A DNA stretch of 64,000 nucleotides from Candidatus Kosakonia sp. 282A-S69. GTDB taxonomy: Bacteria; Pseudomonadota; Gammaproteobacteria; Enterobacterales; Enterobacteriaceae. The notes under the pieces were generated by a model. It worked only from the letters and a program-made list of their open reading frames with translations. It had not been told where the DNA came from and searched no databases. Shown here piece after piece: positions 48,222 to 58,746 of this stretch; the stretch's first letter is position 1, and each line of letters starts with the position of its first letter. The position numbers were made by a program, and so were the translations under genes. The stretch is taken from assembly GCF_029433855.1 (NCBI RefSeq), contig NZ_JAROAU010000001.1, forward strand, positions 890,571 through 954,570, given 5' to 3'.

Positions 48222-49031
48222 CTAATGCGCCATTTTTTCCGCTAACAGCGAGGGAAGATTGCCGTCGCCATAGAGATGGAGTGCGCCCGCGGCTACCACA
48301 TAACGCCCCGGCGGCAGACGGAACAGGTAGTCGCACCACGCACGGTTACGCTGATGCATCAGCACATCGTGCAGCGGCTGGCTAAAGGTTGAGGGGAGGC
48401 TCAGGTTTTCATCACGCGGCGGGCTCTCCAGCCACCAGCTCATCATCACCTGTAGCAGGCGCGCATTCTCATGCCAGTGGGTGAGGGTGTCTTGCAACAG
48501 TTCGGTGCCGTCATCCGGCAGCTGGCGCAAAATGTCGAGCTGGCTGGTGGTGCCCTCCAGTTCCATGATCGCCACGTTAAAACGCTGCGCCGCCTGGAGC
48601 AGCTGATAGTCGATGCCGTAATCGGATCGCAGCCCAAGCCGCTGCGCCTGCGTCGCCTGTAGCACCAGCGCGATGTGCCAGGCGGGACGTGTTTCAAACG
48701 GCGCACGGCTTAACGACAGGCTCTCCAGCGTGCTCTCCAGCGCTCCGATCAGCGTCGGGCTGAGACGAGTGTCGAGCGGAGCAGCGTCAGGAAGGTTAGC
48801 AAACGGCGAGTCGGAACCGGCGATATCCGCTTCGACTATCAGCGCATCGGCCTCGCGCACCTTTTGCAGCAGCGCTGCGGGCAGCGGCGCCATGCCGTGC
48901 GTGCCCATATGAATGCTGCCGACCAGGTGGAGGTGACGGCCTCCGGGTAACTCAACGTCTAATGCAGGCCACGGGTAGTGGCGCTGACGAAGCGCGAGAA
49001 GGAAAGCTTTCAATCGTTGAAACAGGCTCAT
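48222..49031 (-). CDS. ybaP: TraB/GumN-family protein YbaP
   Basis: A 269-residue protein of the TraB/GumN (Tiki-like) family. Members of the Tiki group are metalloproteases with paired GxxH motifs; here these are seen as HLVGSIHMGTHGMAPLP near the N-terminus and VVAAGALHLYGDGNLPSLL near the C-terminus. The E. coli homologue has no assigned activity. The first 20 residues (MSLFQRLKAFLLALRQRHYPW) are weakly hydrophobic and do not form a clear signal peptide. AGGAAGCG precedes the start. In E. coli ybaQ lies between ybaP and copA; it is absent here. Confidence 0.9.
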   Translation of the reverse strand: MSLFQRLKAFLLALRQRHYPWPALDVELPGGRHLHLVGSIHMGTHGMAPLPAALLQKVREADALIVEADIAGSDSPFANLPDAAPLDTRLSPTLIGALESTLESLSLSRAPFETRPAWHIALVLQATQAQRLGLRSDYGIDYQLLQAAQRFNVAIMELEGTTSQLDILRQLPDDGTELLQDTLTHWHENARLLQVMMSWWLESPPRDENLSLPSTFSQPLHDVLMHQRNRAWCDYLFRLPPGRYVVAAGALHLYGDGNLPSLLAEKMAH

Positions 49032-49083
49032 ACGCGCTTCCTGAGAGTAAAACGGCATGCTAACGCGCGAAGCGGGAGGGTGT

Positions 49084-49117
49084 AAACCCCGCCGCAGGTG
49101 GCGGCGGGGCGGGGTTT
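49084..49117 (-). terminator. copA terminator
   Basis: CCCCGCCGC and GCGGCGGGG form a perfect 9-bp stem around AGGTG directly after the copA stop. On the minus strand the stem ends with TTTACAC, a short T-tract. Flanking AAACCCC/GGGGTTT can extend the structure. Confidence 0.7.
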
Positions 49118-51614
49118 ATTCGCGCGGGGTAAAGCGCAGTAGCCGGTTGGCGTTACTCACCACGGTAATCGAGGAGAGCGCCATTGCCGCTCCGGCCACC
49201 ACCGGGTTGAGCAGTGTGCCGGTAAGCGGCCAGAGAATACCGGCGGCAATCGGGATACCAAGCGAGTTATAGATAAACGCCCCGAGCAGGTTCTGCTTCA
49301 TATTGCGCAGCGTGGCGTTAGCAATCGCCAGCGCATCGGCCACGCCGAGCAGGCTATGGCGCATCAGCGTGATCGCCGCCGTTTCAATCGCCACGTCGCT
49401 GCCGCCGCCCATCGCAATACCAACGTCGGCCTGCGCCAGCGCCGGGGCATCGTTAATGCCGTCACCAATCATCGCCACCTGGCGGCCCTGCTGCTGGAGC
49501 TGTTTGATCGCCTCGGCTTTGCCATCCGGCAAGACACCGGCAATCACCTCATCGATGCCCGCCTCTCTGGCAATGGCATTTGCCGTGGTCGGGTTATCGC
49601 CGGTCAGCATCACCAGCCGGTAACCGGCGCGGTGCAGGCGTTGCAAAGCCTGCACGCTGTCATCACGCAGCGGATCGCGAATGGCGAACAGCGCCCGCGC
49701 TTTGCCCTCTACCGCCAGCAGCACCGGCGTGGCGCCACGGCTGGCCTGCGCGGCGATCTCATCATCCAGTGCGCGCGTATCGACCTGATGTTCCGCCAGC
49801 AGCGCCTGGTTGCCGAGCAGCACGCGTTGCCCCTCAATCTCACCGCTGACCCCCAGCCCGCGCAGGGTGCGAAACTGCTTCACTTCCGGCAGGCCATCAT
49901 TTGCAGCTTTTTCCAGAATCGCATGCGCCAGCGGGTGGCTGGAGCCCTGCTCAAGCGCCGCCGCCAGGCGCAGGGCGCTCGCATCATCTTTCTCAAGCGT
50001 AGTGATGCTCACCACCTGCGGTTTACCACGCGTCAGGGTGCCGGTTTTATCAAACACCAGCGTATCGAGCGTGCTGGCGCGTTGCAGCGCATCGGCATCG
50101 CGCACCAGTACGCCAAACTCTGCCGCACGCCCGACGCCGGAGATAATCGACATCGGCGTCGCCAGCCCGAGTGCGCAGGGGCAGGCAATAATCAGCACCG
50201 TGGTCGCGATCACCAGGGTATAGACAATCTGCGGGGCCGGGCCGAAGAGGTACCAGATTGCGCCGCTCAGCAGGGCAATGGCGACGACCACCGGAACGAA
50301 CACTGCTGAAATACGGTCAGCGAGCTGGCCGATCTCTGGTTTGCTGCTCTGCGCCTGGCGCACCATGCGGATAATGCGTGACAGCGTGGTCTGGCTGCCC
50401 ACGGCGCTGGCGGTAAACAGGACGCTGCCATCCTGCACCACGGTGCCGGCGTGAATCGTCTCGCCCGCGCCTTTTTGCTGCGGCACCGGCTCGCCGGTCA
50501 GCATCGCTTCATCAAACCACCCCTCGCCGTCGCGGATCTCACCATCCACCGGCACGCGATCGCCGGTCGTCAGGCGTAGCGTCATGCCCGGTTGCACGTC
50601 GGCCAGCGGAACGCTTTTTTCGCCCTCAGGGGTCACGACCCGCGCCGTTGGCGGGGTTAAATCGAGCAGCCGCTCCAGCGCTTTCGACGAGCGCTGGCGG
50701 GCGCGCGCTTCCAGCATATGGCCAAGGTTAATCAGACCGATAATCATCGCGCTGGCTTCGTAATAGAGGTGGCGGGCTTCCATCGGAAACCACTGCGGCC
50801 AGATATTGACGCTCATCGAGTAGAGCCAGGCCGCGCCGGTGCCCAGGGCAACCAGCGTATCCATCGTCGCCGTACCGTTGCGCAGGCTTTTCCACGCGCT
50901 GGTGTAGAAGTGCCCACCGGCAAACACCATTACCGCGAGGGTGAGCGCGCCGATGCCGAGCCACAGCGAGCGGTTGGCCTCGGTGACCATCATATTGTCG
51001 CCGAGCATGCCCCAAAGCATGATCGGCACACCAACCAGCAGGGCGACTATCGCCTGCCAGCGAAAGCGCTTCAGGGTGGCGAGCGCCGTCTCCTGCTGAC
51101 GCTCGCGCCGCTTGATATCATCTTCAATCGCTTCCGCACCGTAGCCCGCCTGCTCAACGGCGCTGACTAATTCTGCGGCGGGCGCGCTGCCCATCACCAG
51201 CGCAGTGCGCTCCGCCAGGTTTACCCGTGCCTGTGTGACGCCCGGAACCGCCTGTAAGGCTTTTTGTACCCGGGAGACACAGCTGGCGCAGCTCATGCCG
51301 TTGATCAACAGCTGCTGGCTGTCATCAAGCGCGTCAGCTGCCGGAAGCTCTGGAGTGGCCGCTGTCAGTGCTTCCGACGGGAGTGATGACTCTGCCAGCG
51401 GTTTAGCCTTTGGGTGGCTGATGCTCGCGCCGTACCCGGCCTCTTCAATCGTCGCGATGAGCGATTCGGCGCTGGCGCTACCCGTCACCTGAGCGTGCTC
51501 GATGGTGACATCGGCTGCCTCAACGTCGGGGCGTTTTTCCAGGCTCTCTTTCACACGTTTAACGCAATGGCCGCAGGAGAGGCCATCTAGGTTTAGCTCT
51601 ATGGTATGAGACAT
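49116..51614 (-). CDS. copA: copper-exporting P-type ATPase CopA
   Basis: An 832-residue P1B-type ATPase that pumps Cu(I) out of the cytoplasm. Two N-terminal heavy-metal domains carry GLSCGHC (Cys14, Cys17) and GMSCASC. Membrane helices follow, with the transport motif [13 protein letters not shown], the actuator motif LTGEPVPQQ, the phosphorylation site DKTGTLTRG, and the hinge motifs MLTGDN and [10 protein letters not shown]. Length is within two residues of E. coli CopA. The start [17 protein letters not shown] was chosen by family agreement. A CueR-type promoter with a 19-bp spacer lies 41 bp upstream, and a conserved frameshift site lies after the first metal-binding domain. Confidence 0.97.
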   Translation of the reverse strand: MSHTIELNLDGLSCGHCVKRVKESLEKRPDVEAADVTIEHAQVTGSASAESLIATIEEAGYGASISHPKAKPLAESSLPSEALTAATPELPAADALDDSQQLLINGMSCASCVSRVQKALQAVPGVTQARVNLAERTALVMGSAPAAELVSAVEQAGYGAEAIEDDIKRRERQQETALATLKRFRWQAIVALLVGVPIMLWGMLGDNMMVTEANRSLWLGIGALTLAVMVFAGGHFYTSAWKSLRNGTATMDTLVALGTGAAWLYSMSVNIWPQWFPMEARHLYYEASAMIIGLINLGHMLEARARQRSSKALERLLDLTPPTARVVTPEGEKSVPLADVQPGMTLRLTTGDRVPVDGEIRDGEGWFDEAMLTGEPVPQQKGAGETIHAGTVVQDGSVLFTASAVGSQTTLSRIIRMVRQAQSSKPEIGQLADRISAVFVPVVVAIALLSGAIWYLFGPAPQIVYTLVIATTVLIIACPCALGLATPMSIISGVGRAAEFGVLVRDADALQRASTLDTLVFDKTGTLTRGKPQVVSITTLEKDDASALRLAAALEQGSSHPLAHAILEKAANDGLPEVKQFRTLRGLGVSGEIEGQRVLLGNQALLAEHQVDTRALDDEIAAQASRGATPVLLAVEGKARALFAIRDPLRDDSVQALQRLHRAGYRLVMLTGDNPTTANAIAREAGIDEVIAGVLPDGKAEAIKQLQQQGRQVAMIGDGINDAPALAQADVGIAMGGGSDVAIETAAITLMRHSLLGVADALAIANATLRNMKQNLLGAFIYNSLGIPIAAGILWPLTGTLLNPVVAGAAMALSSITVVSNANRLLRFTPRE
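51403..51414 (-). promoter_or_regulatory. programmed -1 frameshift site in copA
   Basis: On the coding strand the heptamer C-CCA-AAG spans codons 67-69 (His-Pro-Lys). A -1 slip gives GGC and then TAA, so a 70-residue product made of the first metal-binding domain plus one glycine would be released. The same heptamer and product length are known for the copper chaperone CopA(Z) of E. coli. Confidence 0.8.
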
Positions 51615-51654
51615 ACACAATCTCCTTGGGATGGGAATTCGATCACACCTGACA

Positions 51655-51685
51655 AGCTTAAACCTTCCCGTGAGGGGAAGGTCAA
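51655..51685 (-). promoter_or_regulatory. CueR-activated copA promoter
   Basis: On the minus strand a -35 element TTGACC and a -10 element TAAGCT are separated by 19 bp, the long spacing typical of MerR-family targets. The spacer holds the inverted repeat ACCTTCC/GGAAGGT (51662-51682), which matches the CueR operator pattern. Confidence 0.9.
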
Positions 51686-51739
51686 GGCCATGCGGTACAA
51701 AATAGCAGGGCAGGCGCAACGCGACCGCCAGAAATAACA

Positions 51740-51759
51740 AACCCCGCATTGAGCGGGGT
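51740..51759 (-). terminator. terminator of the TM2-protein gene
   Basis: ACCCCGC and GCGGGGT form a stem around ATTGA, 24 bases beyond the stop of the TM2 gene on the minus strand. It is followed there by TTGTTATTTC. It separates that gene from the copA promoter. Confidence 0.75.
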
Positions 51760-51783
51760 CTGGCATCATTTGGCGGTTAATAC

Positions 51784-52080
51784 TCAGCCATATTTACGCG
51801 CGAATTCCTCATCGGAATTACAGAGGTAAATAATAAATTCGATAAAGGAGATGATTGCCGGAATACAGGTCCAGAAGAACAGCAGATAAAGGATGCCCTG
51901 TCCCGGTTTACCTAAATAGAATTTATGTGCGCCGAAGCCGCCAAGGAAGAAGGCGAACAGCGCAGCGGAGATGCGGCTTTTCTTGCCAGCGGTGCTCTGC
52001 GGCGCGCCGCAGCCCGGACATGCAACCGCATCTTTATGTATCTCCTTTCCGCAACCGCGGCAAAAAGCCATATCACTCAT
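51784..52080 (-). CDS. zinc-ribbon TM2-domain membrane protein
   Basis: A 98-residue small membrane protein. The N-terminal double CxxC zinc ribbon (FCRGCGKEIHKDAVACPGCGAPQ) is followed by a basic linker and a TM2 domain. That domain has two hydrophobic helices around the family motif FFLGGFGAHKFYLGKPGQGILYLLF and ends ICNSDEEF-like (YLCNSDEEFARKYG). Function is unknown. An in-frame ATG two codons upstream is possible; the ribosome-binding site AGGAGTTG supports either. It sits between copA and cueR with its own terminator, a gene absent from this place in E. coli. Confidence 0.83.
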   Translation of the reverse strand: MSDMAFCRGCGKEIHKDAVACPGCGAPQSTAGKKSRISAALFAFFLGGFGAHKFYLGKPGQGILYLLFFWTCIPAIISFIEFIIYLCNSDEEFARKYG

Positions 52081-52275
52081 AAACAACTCCTGTGTGTCGA
52101 ACTTTTATCATTATTTGAAAATCCCGCGCTATGGTATAGCGAAGCGACAGATCGGCAAATAGAAATATTTACAACAGGCATATATTTGTTTTGAGATATC
52201 GTAAGGATTAATATTATTTCCCAGCCTCATAGCAGGCGTCGCACTATTTGCCGTGTGTAAATGATGGGGAAGATG

Positions 52276-52686
52276 ATGAATATCAGCGATGTGGCAAAAA
52301 AGACCGGTTTAACCAGTAAAGCGATCCGTTTTTATGAGCAGAAGGGGCTGGTGACGCCGCCGCTGCGCGGGGAAAACGGCTATCGCAGCTACAGCCAGCA
52401 GCATCTCAATGAGCTGACGCTGCTGCGCCAGGCGCGCCAGGTGGGGTTTAACCTCGAAGAGTGCGGCGAGCTGGTGAATCTGTTTAACGATCCCGCCCGC
52501 CACAGCGCCGATGTGAAAGCCCGTACGCTGCAGAAAGTGGCCGAGATCGAACGCCATATCAGCGAGTTACAGGCGATGCGCGCCCAGCTGTTGACGCTGG
52601 CAGAGGCCTGTCCCGGCGACGAGGGGGCCGATTGCCCGATTATGGACAACCTTTCCGGCTGCTGTCATCACCGCGCGAAGGGTTAA
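52276..52686 (+). CDS. cueR: copper-responsive activator CueR
   Basis: A 136-residue MerR-family regulator that activates copA on binding Cu(I), Ag(I) or Au(I). The winged helix [25 protein letters not shown] is followed by the family core [37 protein letters not shown], the dimerisation helix and the metal-binding loop with two cysteines ([11 protein letters not shown]). The C-terminus [12 protein letters not shown] is the E. coli type with one extra residue. The start MNISDVAKK is chosen by family agreement, and GGGGAAG precedes it. The 3' end overlaps the convergent DUF3142 gene by 47 bp. Confidence 0.95.
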   Translation: MNISDVAKKTGLTSKAIRFYEQKGLVTPPLRGENGYRSYSQQHLNELTLLRQARQVGFNLEECGELVNLFNDPARHSADVKARTLQKVAEIERHISELQAMRAQLLTLAEACPGDEGADCPIMDNLSGCCHHRAKG

Positions 52687-53377
52687 GCAGAAAGGTCACC
52701 GTGCCGCGATACCAGCGTGAAGCAGCGAGCTTCGCTATCGCTTGCGTATCGCAAATCCCGCCTGGCACGACGCCCAGTTTAAACGGAATGCGTAGCCCGG
52801 ACAGCGCCGGCAGATAAGCGGCGAAGTTCGCCACCGTGCGGCGTCCCTGATAGCTCTGCACCACCAGCTCATCGACCGGCAACGCATTCAGTGTGTCAAC
52901 GCGGCCTGTTTTCGCCCAGTCCAGCAGCCCGGTCACCCCCAGCGCGTAGTTCGCGGGCAGCGTTTGTCGCAGCCGCTGCAGAAAGCGGGCGTACTCATCC
53001 AGCCGCCAGGTGGCGGCATCGAAATCGATCTGCAGGCCAACTACCTCATTTCCCGCTGCCTGCCAGCGCGCCAGCAGGCTATTGAGGCGCAGCAGCAGCC
53101 TCTCCGGCACGTCAAGGGTGGCAAAACGCACTGTCAACCAGATGCGTGGAAAGACCAGCCGGTTAACGGGCAGCCCTTTGCGCTCAAATACCGCATTACC
53201 CCCGTTGATCACCACGTCGCCCTGATGAAGATAGACCACATCGGCCTCGCGCAGCGCGTCACCGGGGCGCACCCCGGACCAGAGCCAGAACGCCTGCTCC
53301 TGCGCCTTCGCAGGGCTTAATAAAGAGAGCAGGGCGGCAAGCGTGACTACCAGTAGTAGCGGAGTTCGTTGGCCCAT
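52640..53377 (-). CDS. exported DUF3142 protein
   Basis: A 245-residue protein with a good signal peptide ([22 protein letters not shown]). The body matches the DUF3142 pattern: an early [27 protein letters not shown], then [42 protein letters not shown], and FKLGVVPGG near the end. This layout of QIDFDA with successive strands suggests a TIM-barrel-like fold, possibly a glycoside-hydrolase relative, but no activity is known. The start codon overlaps the 3' end of the upstream large exported protein by 31 bases, so the two are probably cotranslated. The 3' end runs 47 bases into cueR on the opposite strand. Confidence 0.8.
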   Translation of the reverse strand: MGQRTPLLLVVTLAALLSLLSPAKAQEQAFWLWSGVRPGDALREADVVYLHQGDVVINGGNAVFERKGLPVNRLVFPRIWLTVRFATLDVPERLLLRLNSLLARWQAAGNEVVGLQIDFDAATWRLDEYARFLQRLRQTLPANYALGVTGLLDWAKTGRVDTLNALPVDELVVQSYQGRRTVANFAAYLPALSGLRIPFKLGVVPGGICDTQAIAKLAASRWYRGTVTFLLNPSRGDDSSRKGCP

Positions 53378-55554
53378 ACGCTTCCAGGGTAGCGGCTCTT
53401 CAACTGCTGGAACCAGCCTTTACGCACCGATTTATCCACGTCCTCGCCGCCGCAGTCGTTATAGCCCGACGGGGCATAACACATCACCGCGCGGTAGAGG
53501 GCATAGCTCTTATCTTCCGGCTCCGCTTTCGGGTTGTTGATCACCTGCTGGTAAGCGGCCAGCCGCTGCGGCACGCCGGGCAGGGATGGCATTGCGATGG
53601 CAGCGTCAAGGGCATCATTGCCGCCGCGTTCGACGCCCAGCGAGACTCTCGCCTGCGTGGTGCGGAAGAATTCGCCGAGGCAGTTCAGCGCATGTCCATC
53701 CGTTGGCGTTTTGCTAAGGGTGGTGACGGTTTTCTCCAGCGCGGCGCAAGTATAGCGGCTTGTCTCCTCGCTGCCTTGCCAGGTAAAGACCTGCAGATCG
53801 ACATCCGCGAACGCCTCATCTTTTACCGGCGGCATAATGGCGGCAATCAGCTTTTTATCCTGCAACCAGTCGGCGTAGTCTCCGGCGGTTAAGTCACGCA
53901 TCAGCAACGTGTGCAGGGCGATAGTGCGCTCTTCGCTGTTCGGCCCGTTTTGCGCCTGCGCAAGCAGCAGCGGGCGCGAAGCTTTGGTTTTCAGCACCAG
54001 CGCGCGAAAGCGCAGGTTAGTCACCCGGCTGTTGGGGGCGAAGATCTCATCGACCTTCTCACTCGCCACCAGCGTGGCCGCCAGTTTGGCCTGTAATAGC
54101 TGCTGCTGTTCGACGTCACGGCTCAAATCGAGCAGGCGCAGCCAGTGGCTTTGCGCCTCGGGCCAGGCTTTCTGCGCCATCAGCGCATCGCCATACAGCA
54201 CCTGTTCGCTGAAGGCGAGAACATCATGCTCCGCCAGCGCTTTTGCCGGGGTGATACCGCTCACCACCGCCGCGTAATCCTGCGTGCTGTAAGCGAGTTG
54301 CAGACGGAGATAGTTCCACAGCGCGCCGCGCTGGTTGCTGTCGAACGCCGCTTTATGGCTCTCAAGCCAGGCGTTATCAATACAGGGTGTGTTTTCACGG
54401 CAGGGCGATTCGCGCATCCAGCGCAGGGCGGCAATAAAGGTCATCAGCGAGGCATTCGGGGCGCTGACAAATGCCTCGCCTCCCCAGCTAACATCCTTAC
54501 TCAGCAGCTTGTTGTCGCTCTCGTTGATAAGCGTCACCAGCGCATCGCCGCTGGCGGCGGCAGAGAGCGCTTTTTCATAGCGCGCCGCGAGGCTGTCCCA
54601 CTGCTGAAGATACCACTCTATACGGCGCAGCATCCCCTGCGTCGAGGCGGAGTAGCGCCCCTGCGGCCACTGCCTGAGGTAACTCTCCGCCGCGCTTCGC
54701 GCCTGCTCAGCGTGGGGCTTATCAATTTTCCCCACGTCAAAGTCGCCATACTCGCCGTTGGCGTTTTCACTGCTGGCGTTAAGCGCATTACGCATCAGCA
54801 TGTAACTCGCCGTTTCGGCAAGCCACGGCTGCGCGCTCTTTGTCAGCGACGTAAAAAGCGGTTCGGCGGCGGCATAATCACCGGCATAGAAGCTGTTGGC
54901 TGCCTGCAGATAGGTGCGAAAACCCGCCGCGGCTGAATTTTCCGGCAAGGCGAGGGCGTTAATCGCCTCTTCACCCTGCGAAGAACCATTAGCGGCGATG
55001 CGCGCGGTTGCCAGCGCCTGGCGCTGCGGCGCGGTCAGGGATTTATCCTCAAGCAGGGCGGCGAAGAAGGCCGAGAGCGTCTCGTTGTTTTGCGAGACAA
55101 AACGGGTTTCACCGTCGTTGCCGGCGTCATCAACCGCAGTTGCGGTTTGCGTGTCGCTACCGTCGGCAATCAGGCGCAGCAGGGCGGGTGGCAGCGTGTT
55201 GTCGCTCGTTACGCCCAGCGTATTCATCTGCTGGCGCAGCGTGGCGGCCAGCGGGGACGTTTCTGTCGCGGCGGCAGGCGGCGCGTCATCGTGATGCACG
55301 CCGAAGTAAACGTTGCGGCTGCGGGTAATATCTGCCGGCATTGGCTGGCGCAGCGGATAGAGGCCTTTGCTGTCGCCCAGCAGGCGCAGCAGGTTATCGC
55401 GGGTATCGGTGTGAATGGCGATCACCGGCGGTGTGGAGAGGTAGCAGCCGGGGCTGCCCCACGTGCAATCATCTATATCGGAAGAGGCCAGCGTGGATGC
55501 GCTGGCGCCAAGCGCGAGCAGGATGCCCAGCGCGAGCTGTTTTTGCGGGCCCAT
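53347..55554 (-). CDS. large exported protein of unknown function
   Basis: A 735-residue protein. The signal peptide KQLALGILLALGASASTLASS is followed by a short cysteine-containing segment (DDCTWGSPGC). Most of the rest is helical and rich in Ala and Leu, with TPR/SEL1-like spacing, for example AGDYAAAEPLFTSLTKSAQPWLAETASYMLMRNAL, AEQARSAAESYLRQWPQGRYSASTQGMLRRIEWYLQQWDSLAARYEKAL, and [17 protein letters not shown] at the end. The RYPGS-x-x-A-x-EL style resembles BamD/YfiO repeats. I do not recognise a named family. It is the upstream partner of the DUF3142 gene, with a 31-base overlap. Confidence 0.72.
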   Translation of the reverse strand: MGPQKQLALGILLALGASASTLASSDIDDCTWGSPGCYLSTPPVIAIHTDTRDNLLRLLGDSKGLYPLRQPMPADITRSRNVYFGVHHDDAPPAAATETSPLAATLRQQMNTLGVTSDNTLPPALLRLIADGSDTQTATAVDDAGNDGETRFVSQNNETLSAFFAALLEDKSLTAPQRQALATARIAANGSSQGEEAINALALPENSAAAGFRTYLQAANSFYAGDYAAAEPLFTSLTKSAQPWLAETASYMLMRNALNASSENANGEYGDFDVGKIDKPHAEQARSAAESYLRQWPQGRYSASTQGMLRRIEWYLQQWDSLAARYEKALSAAASGDALVTLINESDNKLLSKDVSWGGEAFVSAPNASLMTFIAALRWMRESPCRENTPCIDNAWLESHKAAFDSNQRGALWNYLRLQLAYSTQDYAAVVSGITPAKALAEHDVLAFSEQVLYGDALMAQKAWPEAQSHWLRLLDLSRDVEQQQLLQAKLAATLVASEKVDEIFAPNSRVTNLRFRALVLKTKASRPLLLAQAQNGPNSEERTIALHTLLMRDLTAGDYADWLQDKKLIAAIMPPVKDEAFADVDLQVFTWQGSEETSRYTCAALEKTVTTLSKTPTDGHALNCLGEFFRTTQARVSLGVERGGNDALDAAIAMPSLPGVPQRLAAYQQVINNPKAEPEDKSYALYRAVMCYAPSGYNDCGGEDVDKSVRKGWFQQLKSRYPGSVWANELRYYW

Positions 55555-55575
55555 AGCCGGGATCCTTGCGTTAAT

Positions 55576-56037
55576 TTAATCGCTGACCGGGGTGATACGC
55601 AGCGTAATACCTTCAATGGCGATAACCTCGACGCGCGTACCGGCGGCGAGATCGGCATCGGCGCTGACCGGCCATGAGCTGTCGCCCACGCGCATATGCC
55701 CGCGGCCGTTGACCAGCGCGTTCTCCAGCGTGAAACGGCGGCCGAGCAGCTGTTGCCCGCGCAGGTTAAGCGAGGCGTCGGCGGGGTTTTGCTGTTTCAC
55801 CCGCTTTGCCAGCCACAGCCACCAGAGCCAGGCGGCCAGCAGCGTCAGCAGGGCAAACAGCACTCCCTGCCACTCCCAGCCGAAAGGGATGGCCCACGCC
55901 AGCAAACCGGTGGCAACCGCCGCGATGCCGCTCCATAACAGGTACCCGTTGCCGCCGAGCATTTCGGCAGCGAGCAGCAGCCCACCCAGCGTCAGCCAGG
56001 CGAGGTAGGTATGTTCAAGCAGCAGTTCGGCGATCAT
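55576..56037 (-). CDS. ybbJ: NfeD-family membrane protein YbbJ
   Basis: A 153-residue short NfeD protein. Three or four hydrophobic segments ([57 protein letters not shown]) precede a C-terminal OB-fold domain ([50 protein letters not shown]). Such proteins pair with SPFH proteins in membrane microdomains. Its start overlaps the qmcA stop by four bases (ATGA). It matches E. coli YbbJ. Confidence 0.93.
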   Translation of the reverse strand: MIAELLLEHTYLAWLTLGGLLLAAEMLGGNGYLLWSGIAAVATGLLAWAIPFGWEWQGVLFALLTLLAAWLWWLWLAKRVKQQNPADASLNLRGQQLLGRRFTLENALVNGRGHMRVGDSSWPVSADADLAAGTRVEVIAIEGITLRITPVSD

Positions 56038-56951
56038 TTTTTACGCTCGTTGGCGCTATCTTTCACCAGTTCAGCAATACCGCCGATGGCACCCAGCAGG
56101 CTGCTGGCATCCAGCGGCATCATCACCACTTTGCTGTTATTGGCAGAACCAATCTGCTGCAGCGCTTCGGTATATTTCTGCGCCACAAAGTAGTTCACCG
56201 CCTGGATATCACCGGAGGCAATCGCTTCAGACACCATCTGCGTGGCGCGGGCTTCCGCTTCTGCCGAACGCTCACGCGCTTCCGCCTGCAGGAAGGCAGA
56301 CTGACGCTCACCCTCAGCTTTCAGGATCTGGGACTGCTTCTCGCCTTCGGCTTTCAGGATCTCAGCCTGACGCACACCCTCGGCTTCAAGGATATAGGCG
56401 CGCTTGGTACGTTCCGCTTTCATCTGCGCGTTCATTGAGGAGACCAGCTCCGCCGGCGGGCGCACATCGCGAATCTCAATACGCGTCACCTTAATACCCC
56501 ATGGGTTGGTGGCTTCATCGACAATATGCAGCAGGCGGGTATTGATGCTGTCGCGCTGCGAGAGCATCTCGTCCAGCTCCATCGAGCCGAGGACGGTACG
56601 GATGTTGGTCATGGTTAGGTTGACGATCGCCAGCTCCAGGTTACTCACCTCATAGGCGGCGCGCGGCGCGTCGATGACCTGAATAAAACAGACGGCGTCA
56701 ATGGTAACGTTGGCGTTGTCTTTGGAGATGATCTCCTGGGAAGGGATGTCGAGAACCTGCTCCATCATATTGATCTTGCGACCAATGCGATCCATAAACG
56801 GCACGACAAGGCTAAGACCCGGCTGCAGTGTGCGGGTAAAGCGACCAAAGCGTTCCACGGTCCACTGGAAGCCCTGGGGGACAATTTTTACACCGGAAAA
56901 GACGATAACCAGCGCGACGACGATAAGTACGATAATGACGATTGGCATCAA
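56034..56951 (-). CDS. qmcA: SPFH-domain membrane protein QmcA
   Basis: A 305-residue stomatin/prohibitin-type protein anchored by one N-terminal helix ([21 protein letters not shown]). The SPFH domain runs from [34 protein letters not shown] to about residue 190. It is followed by a long coiled-coil-like stretch of near repeats ([48 protein letters not shown]). QmcA is linked to quality control with FtsH/HflKC-like systems in E. coli. It is the upstream gene of the qmcA-ybbJ operon. Confidence 0.95.
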   Translation of the reverse strand: MMPIVIIVLIVVALVIVFSGVKIVPQGFQWTVERFGRFTRTLQPGLSLVVPFMDRIGRKINMMEQVLDIPSQEIISKDNANVTIDAVCFIQVIDAPRAAYEVSNLELAIVNLTMTNIRTVLGSMELDEMLSQRDSINTRLLHIVDEATNPWGIKVTRIEIRDVRPPAELVSSMNAQMKAERTKRAYILEAEGVRQAEILKAEGEKQSQILKAEGERQSAFLQAEARERSAEAEARATQMVSEAIASGDIQAVNYFVAQKYTEALQQIGSANNSKVVMMPLDASSLLGAIGGIAELVKDSANERKK

Positions 56952-57033
56952 AAAAAACCTCCTGTTTAATTTGATGCCATCTTAGCCCGAATTGGCGATG
57001 AAAGCAGCCCGATCGCCAAATTTAGCAGGGTGA

Positions 57034-57942
<909 letters not shown>

Positions 57943-57947
57943 TCAAC

Positions 57948-58718
57948 TCATCCGTGCAAAATTTTATCCATCATGCGCGCCGGCAGCAGCCGTTTCAGCA
58001 GGCTGACCGCCCAGGTCACCAGCGTGACGGGGTAGCGCAATTTCGGCCGTTTACTCTCAAAAGCATGGCGCACTTTGGCGACTACCGCCTCCGGGCCGAG
58101 GGTAAAGCGCGCGGCGATACCGGGGTTTTCTACCGGTTTATCGCGCTGCGTCTGGTTTACATTGTCGGTAAAACGCGTGCGGATAGGGCCTGGCTCAATC
58201 AGGCTCACTTTAATGCCGGTGTGGCGCAACTCCATGCGCAGCGCGTCGGACCAGGCTTCCAGCGCATATTTACTCGCGGCATAGGCACCGCGACCGGGCG
58301 TGGAGATAAGACCCATCACCGACGAGGTCATCACAATGCGACCTTCGCCGTGGGGCAACATGGCAGGAAGCAGGCGCAGCGTGAGCTGGTGCGTGCCGAA
58401 AAAGTTGCTGGAGAACTGCTGCTCCATCTGTTCGCGGCTGATGGAGTCAAGGGAGCCGTAGACGCCATAACCGGCGTTATTGAAGATACCAAACAGGCGA
58501 TTGCCGGACAGGGCGATCACTTCGTCCGCCGCGCGATCCACGCTCGCCGCGTCATCAAGATCGAGCAAAACGCCGGTGAATCCCTCCTGATCCATCCGCT
58601 CCACATCCTCGGCTTTGCGGCAGGCCGCCAGTACGCGAAACCCCTGACGCGTTAACTCGCGGGCGCTCTCCAGACCAATACCGCTGGAACATCCTGTTAT
58701 TAAGACCGTTTTTTGCAT
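57948..58718 (-). CDS. ybbO: short-chain dehydrogenase YbbO
   Basis: A 256-residue classical SDR. The cofactor motif TGCSSGIG is at the N-terminus, NNAGYG is in the middle, and the catalytic set is MTSSVMGLISTPGRGAYAASKYALEAW (Ser, Tyr-x3-Lys). YbbO of E. coli reduces aldehydes with NADP+. The start MQKTVLITGCSSGIG lacks the 13-residue extension of the annotated E. coli protein. It lies between cnoX and tesA in E. coli order. Confidence 0.93.
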   Translation of the reverse strand: MQKTVLITGCSSGIGLESARELTRQGFRVLAACRKAEDVERMDQEGFTGVLLDLDDAASVDRAADEVIALSGNRLFGIFNNAGYGVYGSLDSISREQMEQQFSSNFFGTHQLTLRLLPAMLPHGEGRIVMTSSVMGLISTPGRGAYAASKYALEAWSDALRMELRHTGIKVSLIEPGPIRTRFTDNVNQTQRDKPVENPGIAARFTLGPEAVVAKVRHAFESKRPKLRYPVTLVTWAVSLLKRLLPARMMDKILHG

Positions 58719-58746
58719 AACTTTACCTGGGGACGCGCCTGAATAT

